Source: JAUSIF01 sp963711595 (GTDB lineage: Bacteria; Pseudomonadota; Alphaproteobacteria; Rhizobiales; Xanthobacteraceae). Taken from it: a stretch of 64,000 nucleotides of DNA. The position numbers were made by a program, and so were the translations under genes. This document shows, one piece after another, positions 44,229-52,414 of the stretch. Every line of letters begins with the position of its first letter. Within the stretch, counting starts at the first letter, position 1. The notes below the pieces were generated by a model that had not been told where the DNA came from, searched no databases, and saw only the letters and a program-made list of their open reading frames with translations. The DNA is taken from contig CAVQER010000001.1 in the NCBI GenBank assembly GCA_963711595.1, positions 673,256 to 737,255 of the forward strand, read 5' to 3'.

Positions 44229-45425
44229 ATGGATCTCGGCAAGGGCCTCGGCCACCTCACCTATTCTACGCTGGTGCATCCGGCGGACGACTGGGAGCAG
44301 ATCTGGCAGAGCCTCAACACCTACGTGCCGAAGGTGAAGGAGCGCTTTGCCGGCAATCAGCGCTTCGGCGTGTCGCTGCGGCTCTCGGCCAAGTCGGCGG
44401 AAACGCTCGTCAACAGCAAGGCCGAGCGCGACAAGCTTCGCAAGTTCCTCGACGATCAGAACATGTACCTCTACACCGTGAATGCGTTCGTCTACGGCCA
44501 CTTCAAGGGGGACGTGGTCAAGGAGCAGGTGTACGAGCCGGACTGGCGTTCGGAAGAACGAACCCGCTACACGATGAACGTCGCAAGCGTGGTCGCCGAC
44601 ATCGCGCCGGCAGATGTGTTTCCGTCGATCCAGACCTCGCCGCTCGGCTTCAAGCCGCGGGTCACGGGTCCAGACGTCGTCCAAAGCTACACCGACAACG
44701 TCCTGCGTGTGACGAAGCATCTCATCGAGCTTGAGGCCAAGACCGGTGTCACGGTCACGCTCGGTTTAGAGCCCGAGCCTTACTGCTTCCTGGAAACGAC
44801 CGATGAGACGGTCGATTATTTCACGAACCACCTCTATTCCGGCGCGTCGGCGGAGAAGCTTGCAAAGATGAGCGGCCTACCGATCGCCGAAGCGATCGCT
44901 GCGCTGCGCAAGCACGTCGGCATCGTCTACGACATCTGCCATCTCGCCGTGGAGTACGAGGACATTACGGAGTCGCTGCAGAAGCTCGTCGACGCTGGCG
45001 TTCCGATCGTGAAGCTGCAGGAGGCGGCGGCACTTCACATGCCCGAAGTAACGCAACAGGTGGTCGACGCGCTCAAGCGCTACTCGAAGACAATCTATCT
45101 CACACAGACGATCGAAAAGCGGAATGGCAAGTTCACCAAGTACCTTAATCTGGAGGACGCATTCGCAGCCTGGGAGAAAGACCCAGGACCGCGCGAGTGG
45201 CGCACGCACATCCACGTGCCGGTGTTCCTGGACGACCTTGGTCAGTTTCGCACGACGCGCTTTGCGATTGCGGATGCGCTCAAATTTCACAAGCAGAAGC
45301 CGCTGTCGCGCCACCTCGAAGTCGAGACCTATACCTGGGACATGCTGCCGGACAGCCTGAAGACCGGTGATATTGTCGAGTACGTCTGCCGCGAGCTCGA
45401 CTGGGTGCGTGGCCAGCTCACCTGA
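44229..45425 (+). CDS. EboE-like TIM-barrel protein (xylose isomerase-like)
   Basis: 398 residues. It resembles the EboE family: 'GHLTYSTLVHPADDWEQIWQSLNTYVPKVKERFA' in pieces at the start, 'RFGVSLRLSAKSAETLV', 'LYTVNAFVYGHFKGDVVKEQVYEPDWRSEERTRYT' in pieces and 'VTLGLEPEPYCFLETTDETVDYF' (metal-site glutamates) with 'GIVYDICHLAVEYED' (metal-site Asp/His). EboE belongs to the AP-endonuclease-2/xylose isomerase superfamily and occurs in the Ebo cluster of cyanobacteria and algal plastids, said to take part in metabolite traffic. Here the other Ebo genes are absent. An ORF-start Shine-Dalgarno AGGAG (about 44218-44222) stands 7 bases ahead. Confidence 0.8.
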   Translation: MDLGKGLGHLTYSTLVHPADDWEQIWQSLNTYVPKVKERFAGNQRFGVSLRLSAKSAETLVNSKAERDKLRKFLDDQNMYLYTVNAFVYGHFKGDVVKEQVYEPDWRSEERTRYTMNVASVVADIAPADVFPSIQTSPLGFKPRVTGPDVVQSYTDNVLRVTKHLIELEAKTGVTVTLGLEPEPYCFLETTDETVDYFTNHLYSGASAEKLAKMSGLPIAEAIAALRKHVGIVYDICHLAVEYEDITESLQKLVDAGVPIVKLQEAAALHMPEVTQQVVDALKRYSKTIYLTQTIEKRNGKFTKYLNLEDAFAAWEKDPGPREWRTHIHVPVFLDDLGQFRTTRFAIADALKFHKQKPLSRHLEVETYTWDMLPDSLKTGDIVEYVCRELDWVRGQLT

Positions 45426-45437
45426 CGGAGACGGATC

Positions 45438-46322
45438 ATGAAGGTGGGATTCATCGGGCTTGGCCGTATGGGCCAGGCTATGGCGACTCGCATGCTCCAG
45501 GCCGGGCATGAGCTCGCCGTCTTTAACCGCACGCCCGATAAGACGAAGCCGCTCGCGGACGCGGGCGCGAAAGTCGTGAATTCAATCGCCGCGGCCGCGA
45601 CGTTCGGCGAGGTCGTATTCACGATGCTCACCGACGACGCGGCGGTGGAAAGCGTTGCTCTGCAAAAAGGCGGCTTGCTCGAGGTGCTGCCGAAAGGCGG
45701 GATTCACGTTTGTTCGGGTACGCACGGCGTCGGGATCATTCGTACCCTCACCGTCGAACACAAGGAGAAGGGCCAGATTCTCGTCACCGCGCCGATTCTC
45801 GGCCGGCCGGAGCAGGTGATGGCCGGCGCCGTCGGCGTCGTTGCGGGCGGCCCGACGGACGCAGTGAAGCGCTGTCAGCCTTTGTTCGCCGCGATCGGGC
45901 GGCGCACGTTCGAAGCCGGAAGCGAACCTGCCGCAGCAACGGCGATCAAGCTCGCCAACAACTTCGTGCTCGGCTGTGCGATCGAGGCGATGGGCGAGGG
46001 TTTTGCGCTGGTGCGCAAGTACGAGACGGCGCCGGAGGTCTTTTACGACGTGATGACAGATGGTCTGTTCTCGGCGCCGGCCTACAAGGTCTACGGCAAA
46101 ATCATCGTCGATCAGAGTTACGACAAGGCCGGGCAGATGGCTGTCAATGGGTTGAAGGATGCAAACCTTGCGTTGGCTGCGGGCGATGCGGTCGGCGTGC
46201 CGCTCCCCTCGGGCCAGGTGTGGCGCGACCGGCTCGCTGCCGCCGTCAAGCGCGGCGAAGGCGAGAAGGATTGGGCTGTGATGGCGCTTGAGCAGGCGCG
46301 GGCGAGCGGGCTCGGTGGATGA
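45438..46322 (+). CDS. Beta-hydroxyacid dehydrogenase (3-hydroxyisobutyrate dehydrogenase family)
   Basis: 294 residues. 'MKVGFIGLGRMGQAMATRMLQAGHELAVFNRT' in pieces is the NAD(P) Rossmann fold and substrate signature; 'GTHGVGIIRTL' and the catalytic lysine region 'AATAIKLANNFVLGCAIEAMGEG' complete the family motifs. Oxidises a beta-hydroxyacid, e.g. 3-hydroxyisobutyrate, tartronate semialdehyde or glyoxylate-type compounds; not resolved. 12 bases after the EboE-like gene and overlapping the aminotransferase by four bases. Confidence 0.9.
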   Translation: MKVGFIGLGRMGQAMATRMLQAGHELAVFNRTPDKTKPLADAGAKVVNSIAAAATFGEVVFTMLTDDAAVESVALQKGGLLEVLPKGGIHVCSGTHGVGIIRTLTVEHKEKGQILVTAPILGRPEQVMAGAVGVVAGGPTDAVKRCQPLFAAIGRRTFEAGSEPAAATAIKLANNFVLGCAIEAMGEGFALVRKYETAPEVFYDVMTDGLFSAPAYKVYGKIIVDQSYDKAGQMAVNGLKDANLALAAGDAVGVPLPSGQVWRDRLAAAVKRGEGEKDWAVMALEQARASGLGG

Positions 46323-47563
46323 AGGGAAGCCGGTTCAATTTCGAGCCGCTGCTCGCGCCCGGCCTGCCGCCGGGTGCTGTGAAGTGGACGGGCTGGCCGA
46401 AGTACAATTTCACGGGCGGCCACAACGACCCTGAACAAATCCCGGTCGACGACCTGATGGCGGCGGCTGCTTCGGTGCTCGCCCGGGAGGGCACGACGCT
46501 TGCGAAATACGGGTTGGAGAGCGGGCCTCAGGGCTACCGCCCCTTGCGCGAGTTTCTCGTCACGAAGCTCAAGCGCGACGCAGGCATCGTCTGCACGACC
46601 GATGAAATCTTACTGGTGTCCGGCTCGCTGCAGGCACTCGATTTGGTCAACGGCGTGTTCCTTTCGCGCGGCGACACCATCATCTGCGAGCGGGACAATT
46701 ACCAGGGCACGCTCACGCGGTTCATGCGGCTCGGCGTTAACGCCTTGGGCCTGCCGCTCGATCGAGACGGTATGCGAATTGATGCCCTCGCTGATGCACT
46801 CGAAGCGCTCAAGCGCCGCGGTGTCCGGCCGAAATTCATCTACACGATCGCTACCGTGAACAATCCGACCGGCGCAATCCTCAGCCAGGAACGTCGTGCC
46901 GCACTCCTGAAGATCGCCGAAGAGTATGGAGTGCCGATCTTCGAGGACGACTGTTACGCTGATCTCATCTGGGACGGCCAGCGCCCGCCCGCTCTGTACG
47001 CGATGAGCAAGTCGGGCAACGTTATTCACATCGGGTCATTCTCGAAGTCGATCGCGCCCGCGCTCCGGGTCGGATACATCGTCGCCGGCTGGGACATTCT
47101 CTCGCGCATGCTTGCGATCAAGACCGACGCCGGATCCGGGGCGTTGGAGCAAATGGTGCTCGCCGAATATTGCGCCCCGCATTTCACCGAACGCGTCCCC
47201 GAACTGAAGCGTGGGCTCCGGGCGAAACTCGATACGCTGATGGACGCACTGAACGAACAGTTCGGCACTGCCGCGGAATTCGACGAGCCGAGAGGCGGGA
47301 TTTTCCTCTGGGTGAAGCTTCCCGACAACGTGGACACGCGCTTGCTCGCACAGGCCTCACTCAAGGCGGGGGTCGCGATCAATCCCGGTCCGGAGTGGTC
47401 GACGGACGAGGCGCACAGCCGGTCCCGGATGCGGCTCTGTTTTGCGGGCCCGACGCACGACGAGATTCGAGAGGGGATTGCCACGCTTGCCGAGGTCTGC
47501 CGCAACGAGTTCGGCGTTCCCGCGCGGATCGCGAACGTTCAACGCGCGGGGAAGCAGCCGTGA
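46319..47563 (+). CDS. PLP-dependent aminotransferase (class I/II, LysN/2-aminoadipate type)
   Basis: 414 residues from ATG 46319, overlapping the upstream stop (ATGA). Fold type I aminotransferase: 'GPQGYRPLREFLVTKL', 'VSGSLQALDLVNGVFL', 'TIATVNNPTGAIL' (Asn pocket), 'FEDDCYADLIWDG' (Asp to PLP nitrogen) and the PLP lysine in 'IHIGSFSKSIAPALRVGYI'. This is the MocR-aminotransferase-domain type (2-aminoadipate/aromatic transaminases) without a DNA-binding domain. Last gene of the run from 41516; substrate unknown. Confidence 0.9.
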   Translation: MKGSRFNFEPLLAPGLPPGAVKWTGWPKYNFTGGHNDPEQIPVDDLMAAAASVLAREGTTLAKYGLESGPQGYRPLREFLVTKLKRDAGIVCTTDEILLVSGSLQALDLVNGVFLSRGDTIICERDNYQGTLTRFMRLGVNALGLPLDRDGMRIDALADALEALKRRGVRPKFIYTIATVNNPTGAILSQERRAALLKIAEEYGVPIFEDDCYADLIWDGQRPPALYAMSKSGNVIHIGSFSKSIAPALRVGYIVAGWDILSRMLAIKTDAGSGALEQMVLAEYCAPHFTERVPELKRGLRAKLDTLMDALNEQFGTAAEFDEPRGGIFLWVKLPDNVDTRLLAQASLKAGVAINPGPEWSTDEAHSRSRMRLCFAGPTHDEIREGIATLAEVCRNEFGVPARIANVQRAGKQP

Positions 47564-47572
47564 AACGGTGCC

Positions 47573-48440
47573 TCAGCTGAACGCGGCTTTGTGATCCTGC
47601 ACGAATTGTTTCGTGCTGATCGGTTCGCGTCCGAGGATGTCCTTGATCGGCTTCGCGTGCTCGGTCGAGAATCCGCCTTGCGCGGCGAGCTTCGCGATCA
47701 CGAGCTGATGGCTGATCAGCCAATCGGGCAGGCCTCGCGCCTTCATCGCCTTTTCGGCCGCTTCGTACGGCGCCGCGATGTAGGTGATCGGTCTTGCCGA
47801 GCACCTCGGAGAAATCCTTGGCGAAGTCGCCATAAGTCGATTGGCGGCCGGTGTACTCGATCGTCTGCCCCGCATATTTCGGCGCATCGCGCACAACGCG
47901 CGCGCCGACAGCGCCAGCGTCGCGCGTGTCGATGAACGCGAGCGGAAGATCCGCAGCGAAAGGCAGCGCCATCTTGCTCTCGTTCTTGATGAGCGCGGCC
48001 TGGCCGAGCGTGTTCTGCATGTACAAGCCCGGGCGCAGGATGACCCACTTGAGACCGCTCTGCTGCATCGCGTTTTCGACGGCGTGGTGACCGCGTCCGA
48101 CAGGCGTGTCGGAATCCACCGTCGCCATCGCCTTGCCGCCGGAAACCTTCACGATGTACTCGGCGCCGGCGGCCTTGGCCGCTTCAAGAACGTTGATCTG
48201 CTGCTCGCCCGACTGCGGATTGTGACCGGTCACGACGAAGACGCGCTTCACCCCCTGCAGCGCCTTCTCCATCGCCACGCGATCGTGCACCTCGGCGATC
48301 GCGACATTTGCATCCGTGCCGAGGACCTCACGCGCCTTCTCGCCGTTGCGGACGATGCAAATCGGATTTTCCCCGAGCGCGCGCAGTTCCTTCACGGCCG
48401 CGCGGCCCGTGTTCCCCGTCGCGCCAACCACCGCGATCAT
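47573..48440 (-). CDS. NmrA-like NAD(P)-binding protein, one frame break
   Basis: From ATG 48440: 'MIAVVGATGNTGRAAVKELRALGENPICIVRN' in pieces is the Rossmann start of the NmrA/HSCARG (QOR2-like) family, with 'IVKVSGGKAMATVDSDTPVGRGHHAVENA' in pieces after it. At about 47790-47797 one extra A (AAGACCGATC) breaks the frame; the next frame resumes with 'PITYIAAPYEAAEKAMKARGLPDW' and ends at 47573, giving about 288 residues, normal for the family. These proteins sense or reduce with NADPH. Convergent with the aminotransferase gene, 9 bases away. Confidence 0.82.
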
Positions 48441-48461
48441 CGCAGAGTTCCCTTGAATGAA

Positions 48462-49667
48462 TCAGACGCGCTCGAACGCGACCGCGACGCCCTGTCCCAC
48501 GCCGACGCACATGGTCGCGAGCGACAGCTTGCCCTTCTTCTCGGCCAGCGCCCGGATCGAAGTGCCGGCGATACGCGCGCCGGACATGCCGAGCGGATGA
48601 CCGAGTGCGATGGCTCCGCCGTTCGGATTGACGTGATCCGCGTCCTCGGCGATGCCGAGGCCACGCAGCACGGCGATCGCCTGGCTCGCGAATGCTTCGT
48701 TCAACTCGATGACATCGAAATCGGAGACCTTGATGCCGAGCCGGGCGATGAGTTTCTCCGTCGCCGGGATCGGGCCGATGCCCATGATGCGCGGCGGCAC
48801 GGCCGCCGAGGCCATGCCGAGCACGCGCGCCATCGGCTTCAGGCCATGCTTTTTCGCCGCATCCGCCGACGCGAGGATGAGTGCAGCCGCACCGTCGTTC
48901 ACGCCGGAAGAATTGCCGGCCGTGACCGTCCCTGGCGTGCGGAACGGAGTCTTCAGCTTCGACAGCACATCGAGCGTCGTGTCCTTGCGCGGGTGCTCGT
49001 CACGATCGACCATGATCGGACCGGTTTTGCCGCCTGGCGTCTCGACCGGAACGATCTCCCCCTTGAAGAATCCGCGCTCCTGCGCGGCCACCGCCCGTTG
49101 CTGCGAGCGCAAACCGAACTTGTCCTGATCCTCGCGCGAAACCTGGAATTCCTCGGCGACGTTCTCGCCCGTCTCGGGCATGGAATCGACGCCGTATTGC
49201 TTCTTCATCAGCGGGTTCACGAAGCGCCAGCCGATCGTCGTGTCGTAGATCTCGACCGTGCGCGAAAAGGCCTCGCTCGCCTTGCCCTGCACGAAGGGTG
49301 CGCGCGACATCGATTCGACGCCGCCGGCGATCACGAGATCGAGCTCGCCGGTCTTGATCGCGCGGGCGGCGGTGCCGACCGCGTCGAGGCCGGACGCGCA
49401 GAGACGGTTGAGCGTGACGCCGGGCACTTTATCGGGAAGGCCCGCGAGCAAGAGCGCCATGCGCGCGACGTTGCGGTTGTCCTCGCCAGCCTGGTTCGCG
49501 CAGCCAAAGAAAACTTCATCCAGCTTCGACCAATCGACGGATTTGTTGCGCTCGAACAATGCCTTGATCGGGATCGCGGCAAGGTCGTCGGTTCGCACCT
49601 TCGACAGCGAGCCGGCATAGCGGCCGATGGGGGTGCGGGCGTAGTCGCAGATGAAGGCTTCGCGCAT
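48462..49667 (-). CDS. pcaF: 3-oxoadipyl-CoA thiolase / acetyl-CoA acyltransferase
   Basis: 401 residues from ATG 49667 ('MREAFICDYARTPIGRYAGSL'); 401 is the typical PcaF length. Thiolase catalytic residues: Cys in 'LNRLCASGLDAVG' near residue 90, His in 'NPNGGAIALGHPLGMSGARI' and Cys in 'TMCVGVGQGVAVAFERV' at the C-terminus. PcaF splits 3-oxoadipyl-CoA into acetyl-CoA and succinyl-CoA, last step of the beta-ketoadipate pathway. pcaJ and pcaI lie upstream on the same strand, which supports this over general thiolase. Confidence 0.92.
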   Translation of the reverse strand: MREAFICDYARTPIGRYAGSLSKVRTDDLAAIPIKALFERNKSVDWSKLDEVFFGCANQAGEDNRNVARMALLLAGLPDKVPGVTLNRLCASGLDAVGTAARAIKTGELDLVIAGGVESMSRAPFVQGKASEAFSRTVEIYDTTIGWRFVNPLMKKQYGVDSMPETGENVAEEFQVSREDQDKFGLRSQQRAVAAQERGFFKGEIVPVETPGGKTGPIMVDRDEHPRKDTTLDVLSKLKTPFRTPGTVTAGNSSGVNDGAAALILASADAAKKHGLKPMARVLGMASAAVPPRIMGIGPIPATEKLIARLGIKVSDFDVIELNEAFASQAIAVLRGLGIAEDADHVNPNGGAIALGHPLGMSGARIAGTSIRALAEKKGKLSLATMCVGVGQGVAVAFERV

Positions 49668-49686
49668 GCGGACTATATGGCCTGTT

Positions 49687-50460
49687 TCAGGCCGCTTCGC
49701 CATGGGCGGCGGCGGTGCGCGCATGCAGCTCGCGCAGCACCTTCAATTCCTTGTCGGTCGGCGGCGGCGTTTCGCCCACCTTGTCAGCAAACTTGATTTT
49801 CCAGCCGGTGGCAGCGACCACCTGCTCGCGCGTGACACCTGGATGCAACGAGGCGACCGTCAGCTCCTTCGTAACGGGATCCGGTTCGAGCACGCAAAGA
49901 TCCGTTATCACCTTGGTTGGGCCGTCGGTGGTGACGCCGAGCTTCTGGCGGTGATCTCCGCCCTTGCCGTGGCCAAGGGAGGTGACGAAGTCGAGCTTCT
50001 CGACGAAGGCGCGCTTCGAGTGACTCATGGTGATGAAGATGCGTCCGCAGTTAGTCGCGATCTCCGGCGCACCGCCGCCGCCGGGAAGGCGCACGGAGGG
50101 CTTGTCATAGGGGCCAACCACCGTCGTATTCAAATTTGCGAACCTGTCGATCTGCGCGCCGCCAAGGAACCCCGTGGTGACGCGCCCGCCCTGCAGCCAA
50201 TAGCGAAACATCTCCGGCACCGAGACGGTGAAAAGCGCGGTTTCGCACAACTCACCGTCGCCGATCGAAAGCGGCAAAATATTGGGCTTGGTTTCGATCG
50301 TGCCGGACTCGTAGATCAGCACGATGTCCGGTGCATGCGTGAGACGCGCGAGATTGCAAGCTGCAGAAGGCGCGCCGATGCCGACAAAGCAGACGTCGTC
50401 GTTCTTTAGCGCACGAGCGGCCGCGACGGTCATCATTTCGGTGGGAGTGTAATTCGCCAT
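49687..50460 (-). CDS. pcaJ: 3-oxoadipate CoA-transferase, beta subunit
   Basis: 257 residues. Class I CoA-transferase B chain with 'LIYESGTIETKPNILPLSIGDGEL' (the catalytic glutamate is in ESG), 'FVGIGAPSAACNLARL' and 'VTTGFLGGAQIDRFANLNT'. With the alpha chain it moves CoA from succinyl-CoA to 3-oxoadipate. It is 19 bases upstream of pcaF and 12 bases after pcaI; the trio pcaIJF is a typical rhizobial operon under an IclR-type regulator. A glutaconate-type CoA-transferase is the alternative. Confidence 0.88.
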   Translation of the reverse strand: MANYTPTEMMTVAAARALKNDDVCFVGIGAPSAACNLARLTHAPDIVLIYESGTIETKPNILPLSIGDGELCETALFTVSVPEMFRYWLQGGRVTTGFLGGAQIDRFANLNTTVVGPYDKPSVRLPGGGGAPEIATNCGRIFITMSHSKRAFVEKLDFVTSLGHGKGGDHRQKLGVTTDGPTKVITDLCVLEPDPVTKELTVASLHPGVTREQVVAATGWKIKFADKVGETPPPTDKELKVLRELHARTAAAHGEAA

Positions 50461-50472
50461 TGTACCGCTCTC

Positions 50473-51321
50473 TCAAGCCGCGCGTTTCGCGTGAGGCGCG
50501 AAGGCGTCAGGCCCTTTTCGCATCACGTGCTCGTCGATCCAGGCGCGGAAGGTCTCGCGGTCGCGCGAGATCGCGTCCCACGCCTTGTAGAATGCGTTGT
50601 CGCGTTTGTAATAGCCGTGCGCGTACGAAGGGTGCGCGCCGCCCGGGACCTGCACGATCGCACCGATGGTCCAGCTCGGGAGGATCACCGCATTGGGCGA
50701 GCGCGGGCCGAAGTCATCGACGATCTCTTCGACGGTCACGATCGAGCGTTTCGCACACAGCACCGCTTCCTTCTGCACGCCGACGATTCCTTCGAACAGG
50801 ACGTTGCCGTCCCGGTCCGCCTTTTGCGCATGCACGATCGCGACATCGAGCTTGATCGCAGGAACTGCGGAAAGCAGTTCGCCGGTGAACGGACACTTGA
50901 TCTCTTTGATCTTCGGATTGACGCGCGCGAGTTCGGCGCCGCGATAGCCGCGTAGCACCGCAAACGGCAGTCCGGCGGCACCGGCGTCGTAAGCGCACGC
51001 CATCGCCGCATGACTGTGTTCCGCGATCGCGAGTGGTGCAGGCCAGTTGTTCTCGACGGCGTCGCGAAAGCGGTGCAACGAGCCCACACCCGGATTGCCG
51101 CCCCAGGAGAAGATCATCTTCTCCACCGCGCCGACGCCGATCAGCTGGTCGTAGATCAGATCCGGCGTCATGCGCACGAGCGTGAGGCGCTTGCGCTTCT
51201 GGCGGATCACCTCATGTCCTGCGGCATAAGGGATCAGGTGGGTGAAGCCTTCCATGGCGACCGTGTCGCCATCGCGCAGGTTCTGTTCGACCGCTTCAGC
51301 GAGCTTGAGAACGGTCGCCAT
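50473..51321 (-). CDS. pcaI: 3-oxoadipate CoA-transferase, alpha subunit
   Basis: 282 residues. 'DGDTVAMEGFTHLIPYAAGHEVIRQ' near the N-terminus and 'KMIFSWGGNPGVGSLHRFRDA' are the A-chain motifs of class I CoA-transferases, with a family-typical long C-terminal extension ('HPSYAHGYYKRDNAFYKAWDAISRD'). Partner of the next gene. It is the first gene of pcaIJF; a Shine-Dalgarno GGGGAGG lies 7 bases ahead, and an AT-rich stretch at 51360-51400 probably holds its promoter. Confidence 0.88.
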   Translation of the reverse strand: MATVLKLAEAVEQNLRDGDTVAMEGFTHLIPYAAGHEVIRQKRKRLTLVRMTPDLIYDQLIGVGAVEKMIFSWGGNPGVGSLHRFRDAVENNWPAPLAIAEHSHAAMACAYDAGAAGLPFAVLRGYRGAELARVNPKIKEIKCPFTGELLSAVPAIKLDVAIVHAQKADRDGNVLFEGIVGVQKEAVLCAKRSIVTVEEIVDDFGPRSPNAVILPSWTIGAIVQVPGGAHPSYAHGYYKRDNAFYKAWDAISRDRETFRAWIDEHVMRKGPDAFAPHAKRAA

Positions 51322-51528
51322 GCACTTGCCTCCCCGCCTTCAACAGCTGGTTGATCTGTCCTAAGTTGTTAAAAAATAAGTTAAATTTTACTATTTGTCG
51401 ACGACCTTAGGGCTCTCTCGCAAGGACTGTCAAGAAATCGCGACGAGCAAGTAGCCGCGCAAATGTTGGATTCCAGCCCGCGGCACCGCTGTCCGCGTTT
51501 ACCACAATTGACCGCAGGCCGGCTATTT

Positions 51529-51543
51529 GTTCGACTTACGAAC
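51529..51543. promoter_or_regulatory. Palindromic operator candidate for the IclR/PcaR regulator
   Basis: GTTCGACTTACGAAC, perfect 5-bp arms GTTCG/CGAAC with a 5-base spacer, 33 bases ahead of the IclR-type gene and about 207 bases ahead of pcaI. It resembles the IclR-family PcaR box described for Pseudomonas (of the type GTTCGATAATCGCAC). A near-identical sequence stands before the dihydropyrimidinase gene. Confidence 0.65.
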
Positions 51544-51576
51544 AATACAGCTTGATGACGCGCGGGTGGTTTCGCT

Positions 51577-52404
51577 ATGCGGATCGACGGGGCACGGCAC
51601 GGCACGATGGATGAGTTGAGCATCGCCGCTCTGCGGCCCAGCGATCCAACCGAACAACCGGATTTCGTCACGGCTCTCGCGCGCGGTCTCGCGGTGATCC
51701 GCGCGTTCGGATCCGATCGTCCGCGCATGACCCTCGCCGACATCGCGAAGCGTGTGTCGCTCCCGCGCGCGACGGTCCGCCGCTCGCTGATCACGCTCGC
51801 GACGCTTGGCTATATCGAAACCGACGGCCGCAACTTCGCGTTGACACCGAAAGTCCTCGCGCTCGCTAATTCGTATCTCTCCTCGTCGCCGCTGCCGCGC
51901 GCCGCACAGCCATTGCTCGAGCGGCTAGCTGAGACGACACGCGAATCTTGTTGGGCCGCGATCCTCGACGAGGAAGATGTTTTGCTGGTCGCGGGCGCGC
52001 GAACCAATCGGCTACTGTCGGCAGGGCTTGCTGTGGGAAGTCGGCTACCGGCTTTCTGCAGCGCGCTCGGACGCGTGCTGCTCGCGGGCAGCTCCGATGA
52101 GAAGCTCGACGCGTTCATGGAGCGGCTGGCACCTCGATCGTTTACGCCGCGAACGGTGACGGAGGCGGCTGCCATTCGGCGAGCCATCCTTTCCGCACGC
52201 GAAGAAGGTTACGCGATCTCCGACGGCGAAGTTGAAACCGGAGTGTGCTCGATCGCCGTGCCCCTGGTGGATCAACAGGGACGCACCATCGCCGCCTTGA
52301 ATGCGACCGTGCCCTCGGCGCGGCTCCGGCGCAGCGAAATGATGGAACGCTTTCTGCCACTCCTGCGTCAGGCGGCGAACGACATCCGTCCGATCCTCGC
52401 CTGA
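51577..52404 (+). CDS. pcaR: IclR family transcriptional regulator (PcaR-like)
   Basis: 275 residues from ATG 51577 (an ATG at 51607 is possible). N-terminal winged helix 'DFVTALARGLAVIRAFGSDRPRMTLADIAKRVSLPRATVRRSLITLATLGYI' in order (about residues 30-82), then the IclR effector domain ('DLPAF..LGRVLLAG' class: 'SRLPAFCSALGRVLLAG', and 'GYAISDGEVETGVCSIAVPL'). The PcaR/PcaU/PobR group carries exactly these features and controls aromatic-acid catabolism. It is divergent from pcaIJF and has a candidate operator just upstream; in Sinorhizobium an IclR-type PcaR regulates pcaIJF. Confidence 0.85.
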   Translation: MRIDGARHGTMDELSIAALRPSDPTEQPDFVTALARGLAVIRAFGSDRPRMTLADIAKRVSLPRATVRRSLITLATLGYIETDGRNFALTPKVLALANSYLSSSPLPRAAQPLLERLAETTRESCWAAILDEEDVLLVAGARTNRLLSAGLAVGSRLPAFCSALGRVLLAGSSDEKLDAFMERLAPRSFTPRTVTEAAAIRRAILSAREEGYAISDGEVETGVCSIAVPLVDQQGRTIAALNATVPSARLRRSEMMERFLPLLRQAANDIRPILA

Positions 52405-52414
52405 TCGAATTCTC

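Noticed and set aside
47784..49796. Open frame of 670 codons on the plus strand across the NmrA-like and pcaF genes
   Set aside because: Antisense of well-conserved thiolase and Rossmann proteins; its amino-acid composition is abnormal.
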